Assembly: GCF_003851685.1 (NCBI RefSeq)
Contig: NZ_CP027727.1
Span: 2,232,001 to 2,296,000, forward strand
DNA: 64,000 nt
Direction: 5' to 3'
Source: Pseudomonas sp. R5-89-07
Lineage (GTDB): Bacteria; Pseudomonadota; Gammaproteobacteria; Pseudomonadales; Pseudomonadaceae
The notes under the pieces were generated by a model. It had not been told where the DNA came from. It was given only the letters and a program-made list of their open reading frames with translations, and searched no databases. The stretch's first letter is position 1, and every line of letters begins with the position of its first letter. Below, in pieces: positions 42,161 through 50,805 of the stretch. The position numbers and the translations under genes are program-made.

Positions 42161-43150
42161 TCAGGCGATTTTATCGAGCGCCAGCAGTTGCTGACTGTTG
42201 CGCAAGATTCGCGTCGTTTCGCTCAGCAGGTCATGGACGATCTGGCGAGCCGGCTTGATATCGCTTACCAGATCCAGAACCTCACCTGCCCAGATCGCTC
42301 GTTGTTCAAGATCGTCAGCGAGGACCGCTTTGGCGTAGTCCTGACGGATCGAATCCGGCGCCTCTCGCAGCGTCTCATCGTGGCCCAGCCACGCTTGCGA
42401 AAAGCGGTTGGCAATAGCCCGGCCACTGTAGTGTTCAGGCCATTCGATGCCGCGCACCAGGTCGAAAATTCGAGTGCGCACCGTGTCCGACGTGCTGGAT
42501 TCGATCAGGCGCTTCTTGAACGCGGCCGAGGGCAGGGCCTCTTCTGAAGCGAGGAAGCGTGTGCCCAGCATGACCCCGTCGGCACCTAGCATCAGCGCCG
42601 CTGCCACGCCACGCCCATCTGCGATGCCGCCGGCCGCGATCAGCGGGATGTGGTCCCCGACCCGATCCTGCACCGCGGGCAACAATGGCATCAGGCCGCG
42701 GCGCAAGCTGTGCCCGCCGGCCTCGGCGCCTTGGACAATCAGTGCATCAGCCCCAGCGTCCAGGGCCGCACTGGCCTGGTCCAGCTCATGGATCTGTACG
42801 ATGGCTTTCGCGCCAGCCCGATGGATGATCGGCACGAATGCCGCAGGATCGCCAAATGATAGTGCGACGGCGTTCGGTCCGTACTCCAGCGCCAGGTCCA
42901 GAAGCGCCATGTTTCGAGCGACGGTAAACATCACCAGGCCAACACCCCATGGTTGCCTCAATTCCCGCATGGGCGCCAGCTCCGCGCGCATCCACTGCTC
43001 GTCGCCATAGCTGGCGCCGACCAGCCCCAACCCTCCGGCCTTGGAGACTGCAGTGGCCAGTTTTGCTCCCGAGGCACCCCCCATGGGCGCGAGGACGATA
43101 GGGTGGGAGATGTTGAAACTATGTGTGAGGCGCGTGTTGAGCTCAGCCAT
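42161..43150 (-). CDS. Nitronate monooxygenase-like / NPD-family FMN enzyme
   Basis: 329 residues, FMN-binding TIM barrel of the 2-nitropropane dioxygenase family: HPIVLAPMGGASGAKLATAVSKAGGLGLVGASYG at the N-terminus, GADALIVQGAEAGGHS with the catalytic His, IPLIAAGGIADGRGVAAALMLGADGVMLGTRFLASEEA for the FMN phosphate. The family oxidises alkyl nitronates or, in other members, reduces enoyl groups or quinones. In an operon with an LLM monooxygenase it could remove a nitro or nitronate group. Eighteen bases separate it from the alpha/beta-fold gene. Confidence 0.85.
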   Translation of the reverse strand: MAELNTRLTHSFNISHPIVLAPMGGASGAKLATAVSKAGGLGLVGASYGDEQWMRAELAPMRELRQPWGVGLVMFTVARNMALLDLALEYGPNAVALSFGDPAAFVPIIHRAGAKAIVQIHELDQASAALDAGADALIVQGAEAGGHSLRRGLMPLLPAVQDRVGDHIPLIAAGGIADGRGVAAALMLGADGVMLGTRFLASEEALPSAAFKKRLIESSTSDTVRTRIFDLVRGIEWPEHYSGRAIANRFSQAWLGHDETLREAPDSIRQDYAKAVLADDLEQRAIWAGEVLDLVSDIKPARQIVHDLLSETTRILRNSQQLLALDKIA

Positions 43151-43213
43151 ATCGATACTCCTGTTCTCGTACGGGCAGGCCGTTGCGGGCCTGCCGGTTT
43201 TCGGCTTTTGGGT

Positions 43214-43582
43214 TCACTCGGCAATGAGCGCTGCGGTCAGCGCCTGGGGAATGAAGTCGCTCACCTGATAAAGATGAAATTCCCAGGTCCCGGTGTCCTT
43301 GAGCCCTGAATAACGCGACATGAATGACTCGTCCTGAAACAACGAGTCGAACGCTTCCTTGCTGCTCCATTGCGCCTGGTTGATGACCGTCTTTCCATCG
43401 AGGCTCTTGTACAGCCGGCTCCATTGGAAGTCCGGGTAGGTTTGCGCCACGTACTGGACGGTATCGCGCAGTACGGCGAGGGCGGCCTCTTGCTGGCCCG
43501 GATTCACATGGACGACGTTCACCAGAAAAATGGCCTGGTCTTCGCCCGATTTTGGTGCCTGGAATTGTTCGATCTGAGTCAT
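43214..43582 (-). CDS. Antibiotic biosynthesis monooxygenase (ABM) domain protein
   Basis: 122 residues, a single ferredoxin-like ABM fold: AIFLVNVVHVNPGQQEAALAVLRDTVQYVAQTYPDFQWSRLYKSLDGKTVINQAQWSSKEAFDSLFQDESF. ABM proteins are dimeric, often cofactor-free oxygenases acting on activated aromatic or polyketide carbons, or accessory binding proteins. Nested in the flavin monooxygenase operon between the flavin reductase and the NPD-like gene. Confidence 0.82.
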   Translation of the reverse strand: MTQIEQFQAPKSGEDQAIFLVNVVHVNPGQQEAALAVLRDTVQYVAQTYPDFQWSRLYKSLDGKTVINQAQWSSKEAFDSLFQDESFMSRYSGLKDTGTWEFHLYQVSDFIPQALTAALIAE

Positions 43583-43610
43583 GCGTCATTCTCCTGGGGA
43601 TGGGGGCGGG

Positions 43611-44171
43611 TCATTGCGTCAGCCGGGCGGATATCGCCGGGCTACCGTTTTCCCAAAGCAGTGGATTGATAGGCTCGGCGAACCGGACTGCGTCAACGCG
43701 GCCGATGATTACGTCGTGGGTACCGTAGCTGAGGCGTTTGTCCAGGGTGCAGATAAGGCTCGATTGCGCATCCGCCAGGCAGGGAAGGCCTTGAATGTCT
43801 TCCCACTGACCGTGGGCGAAACGTTCAGGACCTTTGACCTGGCCCGCGAACACCGGCACCAGTGCGCTATGGGTCGCGCTCAGCAAGTTGACGCTAAAGC
43901 GCCCGGACAGCATGAGCGGGGTGTGCAGGCTGGCGCCGCGGTTGATGCAAATCAGCAGTGCAGGGGGAGTGGTGCTGACTGAGATCACTGCCGTCGCGAC
44001 CATGCCTACCGGGTCATCGCCGTCGCGACTGGCGATGATCGCCACGCTTGATGTCAACCTGCGCATGGCGTTCTTGAACTGATCCGCCAATTCGACAGAC
44101 TCGACGTCGCTGGCGATCGGCAAGGCCGTAACGTTGCCCGAAGCACTGCGGGCCTGGGAGTATCCGCTCAT
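43611..44171 (-). CDS. NAD(P)H:flavin reductase, HpaC/RutF type
   Basis: 186 residues with the flavin-reductase-like domain: FKNAMRRLTSSVAIIASRDGDDPVGMVATAVISVSTTPPALLICINRGASLH, FSVNLLSATHSALVPVFAG, and YGTHDVIIGRVDAVRF. It supplies FMNH2 to a partner monooxygenase. The four-base overlap with the upstream LLM gene makes that enzyme the obvious partner. Confidence 0.92.
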   Translation of the reverse strand: MSGYSQARSASGNVTALPIASDVESVELADQFKNAMRRLTSSVAIIASRDGDDPVGMVATAVISVSTTPPALLICINRGASLHTPLMLSGRFSVNLLSATHSALVPVFAGQVKGPERFAHGQWEDIQGLPCLADAQSSLICTLDKRLSYGTHDVIIGRVDAVRFAEPINPLLWENGSPAISARLTQ

Positions 44172-45337
44172 GCCACGGCCTCCATGATCCTGCCAGCTTT
44201 GTGCGGCGCCCGTTGGCCGGCTTGCTCCATCAAGGGCAGCACGTCCTTGACGAAGCGCTCAAGCCCGCGTTCGTAGTCCAGCCAGGTCAGGTTGATGCCG
44301 TCCACGCCCAGGTCAGACCAGCGCTGCATCTGGTCGACAATCATCTGCGAAGTGCCCACCAATGGCACGCCGGCAAAACCTGCTTTGAAATGGAAGCGGA
44401 AACGCTCGGCATCCGCGGCGTCTTTGAACATGCCGCTTTGTACGCCTATCTCGCGGGTCACGTTATCCAGTGCGGCGTCGTCGCCATGTTGGGTCACGTA
44501 ATAGTCGAGTTGCTGGTGCGCTTGGTCCAGAGTGTCTTCGTGAACTACGTAGGCGTACACCCAGATTTGCAGTTCCCGGCCATGTTCCAGGCGTGCCAGG
44601 TCGCGATAGGCCTTGATCTGAGCACGGATGGTGTCGTCGTCATCTTCGTGTTTGAGGATCAGGAAAGCAGCGTCGCAATGTTTGGCACAGAATTGGCGCC
44701 CCCTCGCAGAGCCGCCGGCGTTCATCAGGAACGGACGGTTGATCGGCTTGGGTTCGGAATAGCCTTGCTTGACGTTGAAGAACTCGCCCTCATAGTCAAA
44801 GTAACCGTTGGCCTCCCATGCCTTTTTAGCGATCTCTACCCATTCATCGGCATGGTCGTAGCGTTTGTCGTGGTCACGCTGGTGACCATTGAACATGCCC
44901 ATTTCCTGGCCGAACCAACCGCAGATCATGTTCAATCCGAAACGGCCGCCGCTGATGTGATCGATAGTCGCCGCCTGCTTGGCAGCGAATAATGGGTGGA
45001 CCGTGGACAGGTGCGAAGTGGTGAACAGCGCGATCTGTTCGGTGACCGATGCGAGGCCGGCAGCCCAGGTGTAGGTTTCGTAGGAAACGCCCATCGGATT
45101 GCTGGCCCCCTCCCAGCCGCGCCAGCGGCCTACGGGTAGCAAGAGCTCAAGGCCTGCGCGATCGGCCAGGGTGGCGATTGCCAGATTGCTCTGCCAGTCA
45201 GCGGCCCTGTGGCGTTCCGGGGCGATGGTCAGCGTGCAGCCCCCTTCAATGTTGAAACCGAACACGCCGAGTTTGATTTTATTTCGGCTGTCGCGCACCG
45301 GGTTAGGCTTGCGAATGGACACGTTTGCAGTGGTCAT
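44168..45337 (-). CDS. LLM-class flavin-dependent monooxygenase, RutA/SsuD-like
   Basis: 389 residues, bacterial luciferase-like TIM barrel. IKLGVFGFNIEGGCTLTIAPERHRA, TYTWAAGLASVTEQIALFTTSHLSTVHPLFAAKQAATIDHISGGRFGLNMICGWFGQEMGMFN and RYDHADEWVEIAKKAWEANGYFDYEGEFFNVKQGYSEPKP are the conserved blocks; GLNMICGWF parallels the GVNLVTGW of RutA. Such enzymes use FMNH2 and O2 for amide, sulfonate or C-Cl cleavage, several through a flavin-N5 adduct. Paired with a flavin reductase; substrate unknown. Confidence 0.88.
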   Translation of the reverse strand: MTTANVSIRKPNPVRDSRNKIKLGVFGFNIEGGCTLTIAPERHRAADWQSNLAIATLADRAGLELLLPVGRWRGWEGASNPMGVSYETYTWAAGLASVTEQIALFTTSHLSTVHPLFAAKQAATIDHISGGRFGLNMICGWFGQEMGMFNGHQRDHDKRYDHADEWVEIAKKAWEANGYFDYEGEFFNVKQGYSEPKPINRPFLMNAGGSARGRQFCAKHCDAAFLILKHEDDDDTIRAQIKAYRDLARLEHGRELQIWVYAYVVHEDTLDQAHQQLDYYVTQHGDDAALDNVTREIGVQSGMFKDAADAERFRFHFKAGFAGVPLVGTSQMIVDQMQRWSDLGVDGINLTWLDYERGLERFVKDVLPLMEQAGQRAPHKAGRIMEAVA

Positions 45338-45377
45338 GTCGTGAGTACTCGTTCAAATGAATGGAATAATTCGCAAC

Positions 45378-46085
45378 TCAAACGCCGGCTTGCTTTTCCT
45401 TGGATGACAGCCATGGCTGGTCGTAGCGGTGCAGGGCGCGCGCCTGCTCCAGGGTGGAGCCCGCATTGACGCTCTGGATGATTTCTTTCTCGGTTCGCTC
45501 GACGGCCTGGGCGCGTTGGATGACCTGTTCGGCCTTGTCCGCAGGTATTGCCAGGCAACCACTGCTGTCACAGAACAGCAGGTCGCCGGGATTGACCGTG
45601 ACCCCGGATATCTGCACGGGTACCTGGGTCGCTTTGAGCTGCACTCGGTTTTTCGCTGATTGCATGAAACGGGCGCGACTGAACAGCGGGTAGTTCAGGC
45701 GCTGGACCGTATCGATATCCCGCGCCGCGCCGTCGATCAGCGTGCCGCGAATACCTCGGCCTATCGCGACGTGAGTCAGGATGTCGCCCCAGGTTGTGCA
45801 GTCGGTGCGCCCAGGGTTGCTGGAAACAATGACCGCGTCGGCCGGCACCTCGTCGATGTAGTTGGCGGCGGTCCTGAAGCCGCCTCGTTCCTGTACAGGT
45901 TCGTATAACACGGTGTAGGCGAAGCCCACGCAGCGGGTTCCCGGTACCTGCTGGTTCAGACCCGCCAACCCCCCGGCCAGCCCCAGGCTGTCGAGTGCAT
46001 CCGACAGGCTGGCGGTGTCAAGGGCCTCGCAGGCTTTGAGCAGCGCATCGTTGCTGTGTACAGCGGGAGAGATGATCGCGTTCAT
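45378..46085 (-). CDS. RraA-like aldolase/decarboxylase family protein
   Basis: 235 residues with the RraA fold: LSDALDSLGL near the N-terminus, DAVIVSSNPGRTDCTTWGDILTHVAIGRGIRGTLIDGAARDIDTVQRLNYPLFSR with the G-x-IDGaxRD motif that binds substrate carboxylate and Mg2+, and VNPGDLLFCDSSGCLAIPADKAEQVIQRA. In LigK/ProA-type enzymes this motif supports cleavage of 4-hydroxy-4-methyl-2-oxoglutarate or oxaloacetate decarboxylation. A catabolic role next to an HOA-aldolase-like gene fits; RNase E inhibition (true RraA) does not. Overlaps the dehydrogenase gene by four bases. Confidence 0.85.
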   Translation of the reverse strand: MNAIISPAVHSNDALLKACEALDTASLSDALDSLGLAGGLAGLNQQVPGTRCVGFAYTVLYEPVQERGGFRTAANYIDEVPADAVIVSSNPGRTDCTTWGDILTHVAIGRGIRGTLIDGAARDIDTVQRLNYPLFSRARFMQSAKNRVQLKATQVPVQISGVTVNPGDLLFCDSSGCLAIPADKAEQVIQRAQAVERTEKEIIQSVNAGSTLEQARALHRYDQPWLSSKEKQAGV

Positions 46086-47272
46086 GCGTGGGCTCCTTTT
46101 TTCAGGGCGTGTTTGTCCTGGTTTCTGAACGGCGGGGAAGTCTGCCCATCAAGCAACGTCGCCCATTCGAGGGTGTGCTTGACAATGGCTGCCGCCACTT
46201 CGAAGGTGCTCGCCGTTCCGCCGAGGTCGTAAGTGCGGCAGTCACTGCGCGCCACCTGGGCAACGGCGTTACGCGTCGCTTGGGCAGCGTGTGCGTGTCC
46301 GAGGTGCTCGAGCATCAGTGCGACTGACAGGAACATCGCGCTCGGGTTGGCCCTGTGCTGCCCTGCATAGGCGGGTGCGCTGCCGTGCACCGGTTCGAAG
46401 TACGCACCCTGGGCCCCGATGTTTGCGCTGGGTGCCAGGCCCAGGCCACCCATGACTCCGGCCCCGAGGTCGGAAAGAATGTCGCCGAACATGTTTTCCG
46501 CCACGATCACGCCGAAGCGTTCCGGGCGTCGAACCATCCACAACGCAACGGCGTCGACGTTATCGATGCTGCAATGGATGTCGGGGAAATCCTTGGCGAC
46601 TGATTCCAGGATCTCTCGGGCAAACGCGCCGCTGTACCTCAGGACGTTGGGTTTGTCCGCCAGGGTGACGCGGTCGTAACCTTGTTGGCGTGCGTGCTCG
46701 AAGGCAAAGCGGAACAGTCGTAAAAGCCCTGCGCGTGTTTGCAGGCGCACCGTCATCGTGGCATCGCTGCAGCTCTCTCTGGTCCACGGTGCTCCATTGC
46801 GCTCGCGCTCGGCCAGTATCGGCTCGAATGCCTGCGGAATGCTGGCAAAATCAAGCCCCGCGTACAGGCCTTCGGTGTTCTCCCGAATCACCGAAAAACG
46901 ATAGCGGTTATCGCCCAGTACATCGGTAACAGGCCGCACATTGGCAAACAACCGAAGTTGCTGGCGAAGTTGGATAACCGGTGAGACATATACGTGGCCG
47001 GTACCCTTGAGTGATGAAGGAAGTTCAGCTTCTGCCTCACGAAGCGGTTTGCTGGTAATCGCTCCCAGCAGCGTTGCATTACTTTCATTGATCAAGTTCC
47101 AAGTGTTTTCCGGAATGCAATTTCCTTCCCTCTGCCAACAGCTCCAACCGATATCTCCAAACGTCAGATCAATGGGTAAGTCAAGGGCTTTAAATAAAGG
47201 TAATACTGCCTCGGTGACTTCGATGCCGATGCCGTCGCCTGCCAATACACAAACTTTTTGGCGCTGGCTCAT
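46082..47272 (-). CDS. Isocitrate/homoisocitrate-type beta-decarboxylating dehydrogenase
   Basis: 396 residues, isopropylmalate/isocitrate dehydrogenase family. GDGIGIEVTEAV at the N-terminus, the substrate loop SVIRENTEGLYAGLDF, Arg residues in LRLFANVRP, catalytic DKPNVLRYS (Lys) and the metal-binding aspartates in DNVDAVALWMVRRPERFGVIVAENMFGDILSDLGAG. RENTEGLY favours isocitrate or homoisocitrate-like substrates over isopropylmalate. It oxidatively decarboxylates a 2-hydroxy acid with a beta-carboxylate. Overlaps both neighbours by four bases. The lack of an aconitase-like isomerase argues against a complete chain-elongation cycle. Confidence 0.88.
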   Translation of the reverse strand: MSQRQKVCVLAGDGIGIEVTEAVLPLFKALDLPIDLTFGDIGWSCWQREGNCIPENTWNLINESNATLLGAITSKPLREAEAELPSSLKGTGHVYVSPVIQLRQQLRLFANVRPVTDVLGDNRYRFSVIRENTEGLYAGLDFASIPQAFEPILAERERNGAPWTRESCSDATMTVRLQTRAGLLRLFRFAFEHARQQGYDRVTLADKPNVLRYSGAFAREILESVAKDFPDIHCSIDNVDAVALWMVRRPERFGVIVAENMFGDILSDLGAGVMGGLGLAPSANIGAQGAYFEPVHGSAPAYAGQHRANPSAMFLSVALMLEHLGHAHAAQATRNAVAQVARSDCRTYDLGGTASTFEVAAAIVKHTLEWATLLDGQTSPPFRNQDKHALKKGAHA

Positions 47273-48294
47273 GAGCGGACACCTCCGCTGGCGAGCGTGG
47301 GCGACAACGTGGTCGGTAATGGATGCATGGATTTTTGCGGTTTGCGGTTCCCTTGTTCATGCAATATCTGCAAGGCGTGGAAAGTTGAAGCTGGGCGGTG
47401 TGCCTTTATCACTTCATCCAAGCGATTCTGAACATCGAACGGCATGTTGTAAGTGCCCATCAAGACATCCGTCAGCGACAACGGAAGACTGCTGGCTGGC
47501 ACGGTGTCAGCGGTGTGCTGGGATAAGTGCAGGGCACTCACCAGGTCGTAGTCGTTGCGAATGCCCGCGCGGTGCAGATAGGCGACAAAAACCCCCAGGT
47601 GCAGGTTGCCGGCTCCCTTGCCCATGCCGCAAATGGACGCATCGATGTATTCGGCTCCGGCGTCCATGGCGGCAATGGAGTTGGAAAGTGCCAGGGACAG
47701 ATTGTTATGTGCATGGAAGCCCAGAGGAATCAGGACGCGGCTGGATATCCGCGTGATCAGCCGGTCGACGTCGGCCGGAATCATGTTGCCATTGGAGTCC
47801 GCGAACACCAGCACGTCCGCTCCGGCGTTTTCCGCGCGCAAGCTCATGTCGGAGATTTCTCCTGGCCCCAGCGTCGTGACATGGGTGATATTGGCGCTTA
47901 CCTGAAAGCCATAGGCCTTGGCCATCCGCACGGTGGCCAACCCGTCCTCAAGGCGGTCGCGACGCAGGCACACCCTGATCATCGACACGCCGTGTTCCTG
48001 AAGCAGTTGAAAATCACTGGCGTCGACGTTGTGCGGGTGCACCATGACGCATAAGTCGATCCGACCCGCGGCGGCGGCATGGGCCGCGCTCAGGTACCGG
48101 GCATCGACAGCACTCGTCAGCCCGTGCTCATGCTTGCGCACGAACGAACCGTTGCGATAACCGATTTCGCAGTAAGGGATGCCGGCTTCGATCATTTGAG
48201 AAATTGCAGACTGGGCGTAATCAACGGTGAAGTTGAAATCATTACGGTACCCACCATCTCGCAACGTGACATCGATAATCTTTATCTGGCTCAT
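47269..48294 (-). CDS. 4-Hydroxy-2-oxovalerate aldolase-like (HMGL/DRE-TIM) enzyme
   Basis: 341 residues from the ATG at 48294 (AGGGA eight bases upstream); a longer frame to 48327 lacks a site. IKIIDVTLRDGGYRNDFNF carries the catalytic Arg12 and metal-binding Asp13; GFHAHNNLSLALSNSIAAMDAGAEYIDASICGMGKGAGN supplies the two metal His and the typical DRE-TIM C-terminal signature of HOA aldolases. The ~90 C-terminal residues do not look like the dehydrogenase-docking domain of MhpE/DmpG, and no acylating aldehyde dehydrogenase is nearby. First gene of the nine-gene operon; it probably makes or breaks a C-C bond to a 2-oxo acid. Confidence 0.83.
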   Translation of the reverse strand: MSQIKIIDVTLRDGGYRNDFNFTVDYAQSAISQMIEAGIPYCEIGYRNGSFVRKHEHGLTSAVDARYLSAAHAAAAGRIDLCVMVHPHNVDASDFQLLQEHGVSMIRVCLRRDRLEDGLATVRMAKAYGFQVSANITHVTTLGPGEISDMSLRAENAGADVLVFADSNGNMIPADVDRLITRISSRVLIPLGFHAHNNLSLALSNSIAAMDAGAEYIDASICGMGKGAGNLHLGVFVAYLHRAGIRNDYDLVSALHLSQHTADTVPASSLPLSLTDVLMGTYNMPFDVQNRLDEVIKAHRPASTFHALQILHEQGNRKPQKSMHPLPTTLSPTLASGGVRS

Positions 48295-48603
48295 GAATAC
48301 AGTCCCTTTATCATGTTTCGAAGGCACGCAAGTGTGCCGCTTTACTTCGAATAAGCAGAGTTAACCAGGAGTCACAATGTCTTGCGCAGCCGGGTACGTA
48401 TAACGATCTACCAGCAAAGGCAGCGTTAAGTGTCGTACGGGCAGGGGGATTATTATTATAAGAAAATAACGGTTTGCAGAGTCATGGTTCAAACGAGAGT
48501 GCGTTTGCCTGACGTGGTTCGATACTGGGCAATATCCTACAGGTTGTAAACAGGTTGTTTTTAACAGCGACTGTTAAAAATTTCCCAGTAGAGCCAGACC
48601 TCA
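48295..48603 (-). promoter_or_regulatory. Promoter region of the nine-gene operon, with TATAAT and a perfect AT-rich palindrome
   Basis: 309 bases between the LysR gene and the first operon gene. On the minus strand TATAAT lies at 48460-48455 without a good -35 at 17 bases, as in activator-dependent promoters; TTAT-N6-ATAA overlaps it. At 48558-48580 TTTTTAACAG-CGA-CTGTTAAAAA is a perfect inverted repeat just after the LysR stop, suitable as a LysR operator or a weak terminator. Confidence 0.45.
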
Positions 48604-49524
48604 TTAGCGATGTTGCTGTGCAAAGCAATCGATGATGAAGTCCATCATTGCCCGTATTCCGGGGGCAGTGCGCATGTCGCGATGGACCACCAGCCATAGC
48701 TCTGCATGTAACGGCCGCTCTTCGATTGGAACCCTTTGCAAACCGCCTGGGGCATCGGCCATGAAAATAGGCAGCAACGCGATACCAGCCCCCGCCCTGG
48801 CCGCTTCGGCCTGCACATCGAAGGATTTGACCCTGAGTACCACCGGCCGCTGGCCTGCGGCATTTTCCAGCCAGATGCGCTGAGGGGAGGGTTCATGTTC
48901 ATCGTCATGGGCAATGAATTCATAGGCTGAGGCGATGCGGTTGTGAAGATAGGAAGGTGCGGCGAAGAAGCCGAAGTCGAGGGTGCCAATCTTGCGCACC
49001 ACCAGATCCGTCTCGGTCGGTCGCCCAACGCTGATCGCGATATCGGCTTCACGCCTGGCCATGGAAGCCATGCGCGGGTTGGACAGGATCCGCACGTTGA
49101 CGTCCGGGCATTGTTCCCGTAACCGACCAAGGTGGGGGGCGATGAAATGTGTGGTCAGGTGGGGCGGCGCGCTAAGGGTGATATCCGCGACCTTGTCGGT
49201 GCGGATTGCGCAGACTGCGCGGCTAAGGGCGCAGGCGGTCTCTTGCATGCGGTTACCCAACTGGGCGATGCGTTCGCCGTTGTCGGTCAACTCGTACCGA
49301 TGGCTGCGTCGGTCCACCAGGCGTATCTTCAGTGCCGTTTCGAGGGCGGCTATCCGTCGCGATACGGTGGCGTGCTCGACGTTCAAGGACCGCGCTGCGG
49401 CGGCCAGGGATCGTATCCTCGCGAAGGCGATGAAGTATCGAAGGTTTTCCCAGTCGAACTGGGTGCTGTCTACAGGGAAATCGACGGCCTGTGTGGCAGT
49501 AGGTGAGATGCTGCTAACATCCAT
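48604..49524 (-). CDS. LysR-family transcriptional regulator
   Basis: 306 residues from the ATG at 49524, which has GGAG eight bases upstream; a longer frame reaches 49605. The HTH is FDWENLRYFIAFARIRSLAAAARSLNVEHATVSRRIAALETALKIRLVDRRSHRYELT, followed by an effector domain (ITLSAPPHLTTHFIAPHLGRLREQCPDVNVRILSNPRMASMARREADIAIS) of the type that senses small acids or aromatics. It lies immediately upstream of the nine-gene operon on the same strand and 90 bases after the MFS gene, so it may regulate the operon, the exporters, or both. Confidence 0.88.
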   Translation of the reverse strand: MDVSSISPTATQAVDFPVDSTQFDWENLRYFIAFARIRSLAAAARSLNVEHATVSRRIAALETALKIRLVDRRSHRYELTDNGERIAQLGNRMQETACALSRAVCAIRTDKVADITLSAPPHLTTHFIAPHLGRLREQCPDVNVRILSNPRMASMARREADIAISVGRPTETDLVVRKIGTLDFGFFAAPSYLHNRIASAYEFIAHDDEHEPSPQRIWLENAAGQRPVVLRVKSFDVQAEAARAGAGIALLPIFMADAPGGLQRVPIEERPLHAELWLVVHRDMRTAPGIRAMMDFIIDCFAQQHR

Positions 49525-49614
49525 ATCGTGGCTCCGTCCGAGTGGTTTTGACCGATAGAAACTCCGCTGAGTTCGAGAAAGACCGTGGCTTGCCACGGTC
49601 TTCAATGAATGACT

Positions 49615-50805
49615 TTAGTGCAAAACCGCTTGGGTTTCCGGCGCAAGATCTGGCTGTCGTGCTCCGTACACTAGCACCTTGGTCGCGATCGTCGCGGCTG
49701 CCAGTGCGCAGAAAGCCAGGCCGCTGATGATGGTTCCTTCCATGCCCATGCGTGCCAGGAACCAGCCGCCGGCAGTTGCGCCGAGCGTCACGCCCAGATT
49801 GATGAACGAGATATACAGACCTGTCACGAACTCAGGCGCCTCCGGAGCTTCGGAGGTCAGCCAGACCTGGGTCACGATCAGGCCACTGGTGTGGGTGGCG
49901 CCCCACAGAACCACGATCAGGATCATCGGCAAAATGGCTGGACTGGCAAAGAAATGCAGAATCAGGTACGACGCGCCCAGCATGATCGGATGCATCAGCG
50001 TCGTCCCCACTTTGTTGGTGGACAGCAGGCGGCCTGCAAGCAGGTTACCGGCGACGCCTCCCACGCCGAACAGGATCAGCATGGCACTGATCACTTCTCC
50101 GCTCATGCCGGCTTCGCGAGACAGGTATTCGGCACTGTAGGAGTACACCGAAAACATTGCACCGAAGATCAGGGTGGAGGCCAGGATATTGAGCCACAAC
50201 GTCGGTTTGCGCAGGATAGCCAGTTGTTCGGCGTAAGGCGTGCGCTGCCCGGCAAAGGTGTCGGGTAACCGGGCGATGATGCCCAGGCCGGCGATCACAT
50301 TGACGGCGGTGCAGAACAGAAACGCGGCTTCGTAGGAAAAACGTGCAGCGATCCAGGTGGTGATAGGTACGCCGAGAACCATGCCCATGCTGGTGCCGAC
50401 AAACGCCTTGGCCGTCGCCTGCGTAGCCTGCTCCTTGGGATACAGAGACACCACCGCCACAAATGCCAGCGAGAAATACACCGGATGGAAAAACGCTGGA
50501 ATGATCCGCAGCACGGCGAGTGTTCCGTAATCGGGCGCGTAAGCCGACAAGGCGCTGGAGCCGGCGAATATGAACAGCGACAGGGTCAGGATCCGCTTGC
50601 GGTTGTAGCGCGATAGCCACAGCACCATGAAGGGACCGAATACCGCAATGATCAGGGCGAACAGGCCTACCAGATAGCCCGCCTCGGAGGCGCTGACACT
50701 GTAGCGTTCGACGATCACCGGCAAAATACCGACCACGCCGAACTCGATGGTGTAGACCCCGAACAAACCCAGGGCAATGAAGAATAACGGGTTGAACATT
50801 TTCAT
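49615..50805 (-). CDS. MFS exporter, DHA1/AraJ type
   Basis: 396 residues, 12 membrane helices. FIALGLFGVYTIEFGVVGILPVIVERYSVSASEAGYLVGLFALIIAVFGPFMVLWLSRYNRKRILT is the DHA1 N-terminus with motif A; VGTSMGMVLGVPITTWIAARFSYEAAF is the antiporter motif C region. DHA1 proteins export drugs, sugars or nucleosides. Overlaps the upstream oxidoreductase by four bases. Confidence 0.9.
   Translation of the reverse strand: MKMFNPLFFIALGLFGVYTIEFGVVGILPVIVERYSVSASEAGYLVGLFALIIAVFGPFMVLWLSRYNRKRILTLSLFIFAGSSALSAYAPDYGTLAVLRIIPAFFHPVYFSLAFVAVVSLYPKEQATQATAKAFVGTSMGMVLGVPITTWIAARFSYEAAFLFCTAVNVIAGLGIIARLPDTFAGQRTPYAEQLAILRKPTLWLNILASTLIFGAMFSVYSYSAEYLSREAGMSGEVISAMLILFGVGGVAGNLLAGRLLSTNKVGTTLMHPIMLGASYLILHFFASPAILPMILIVVLWGATHTSGLIVTQVWLTSEAPEAPEFVTGLYISFINLGVTLGATAGGWFLARMGMEGTIISGLAFCALAAATIATKVLVYGARQPDLAPETQAVLH

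Noticed and set aside
45378-46085. RraA-like protein as a genuine RNase E inhibitor
   Set aside because: It lies inside a catabolic operon and keeps the carboxylate/Mg2+ motif of the aldolase members; RNA turnover has no contextual support.
48558-48580. Second LexA site (contains ACAG and CTGT)
   Set aside because: The halves are in the order ACAG-CGA-CTGT, the reverse of CTGT-N8-ACAG, so it is not an SOS box.
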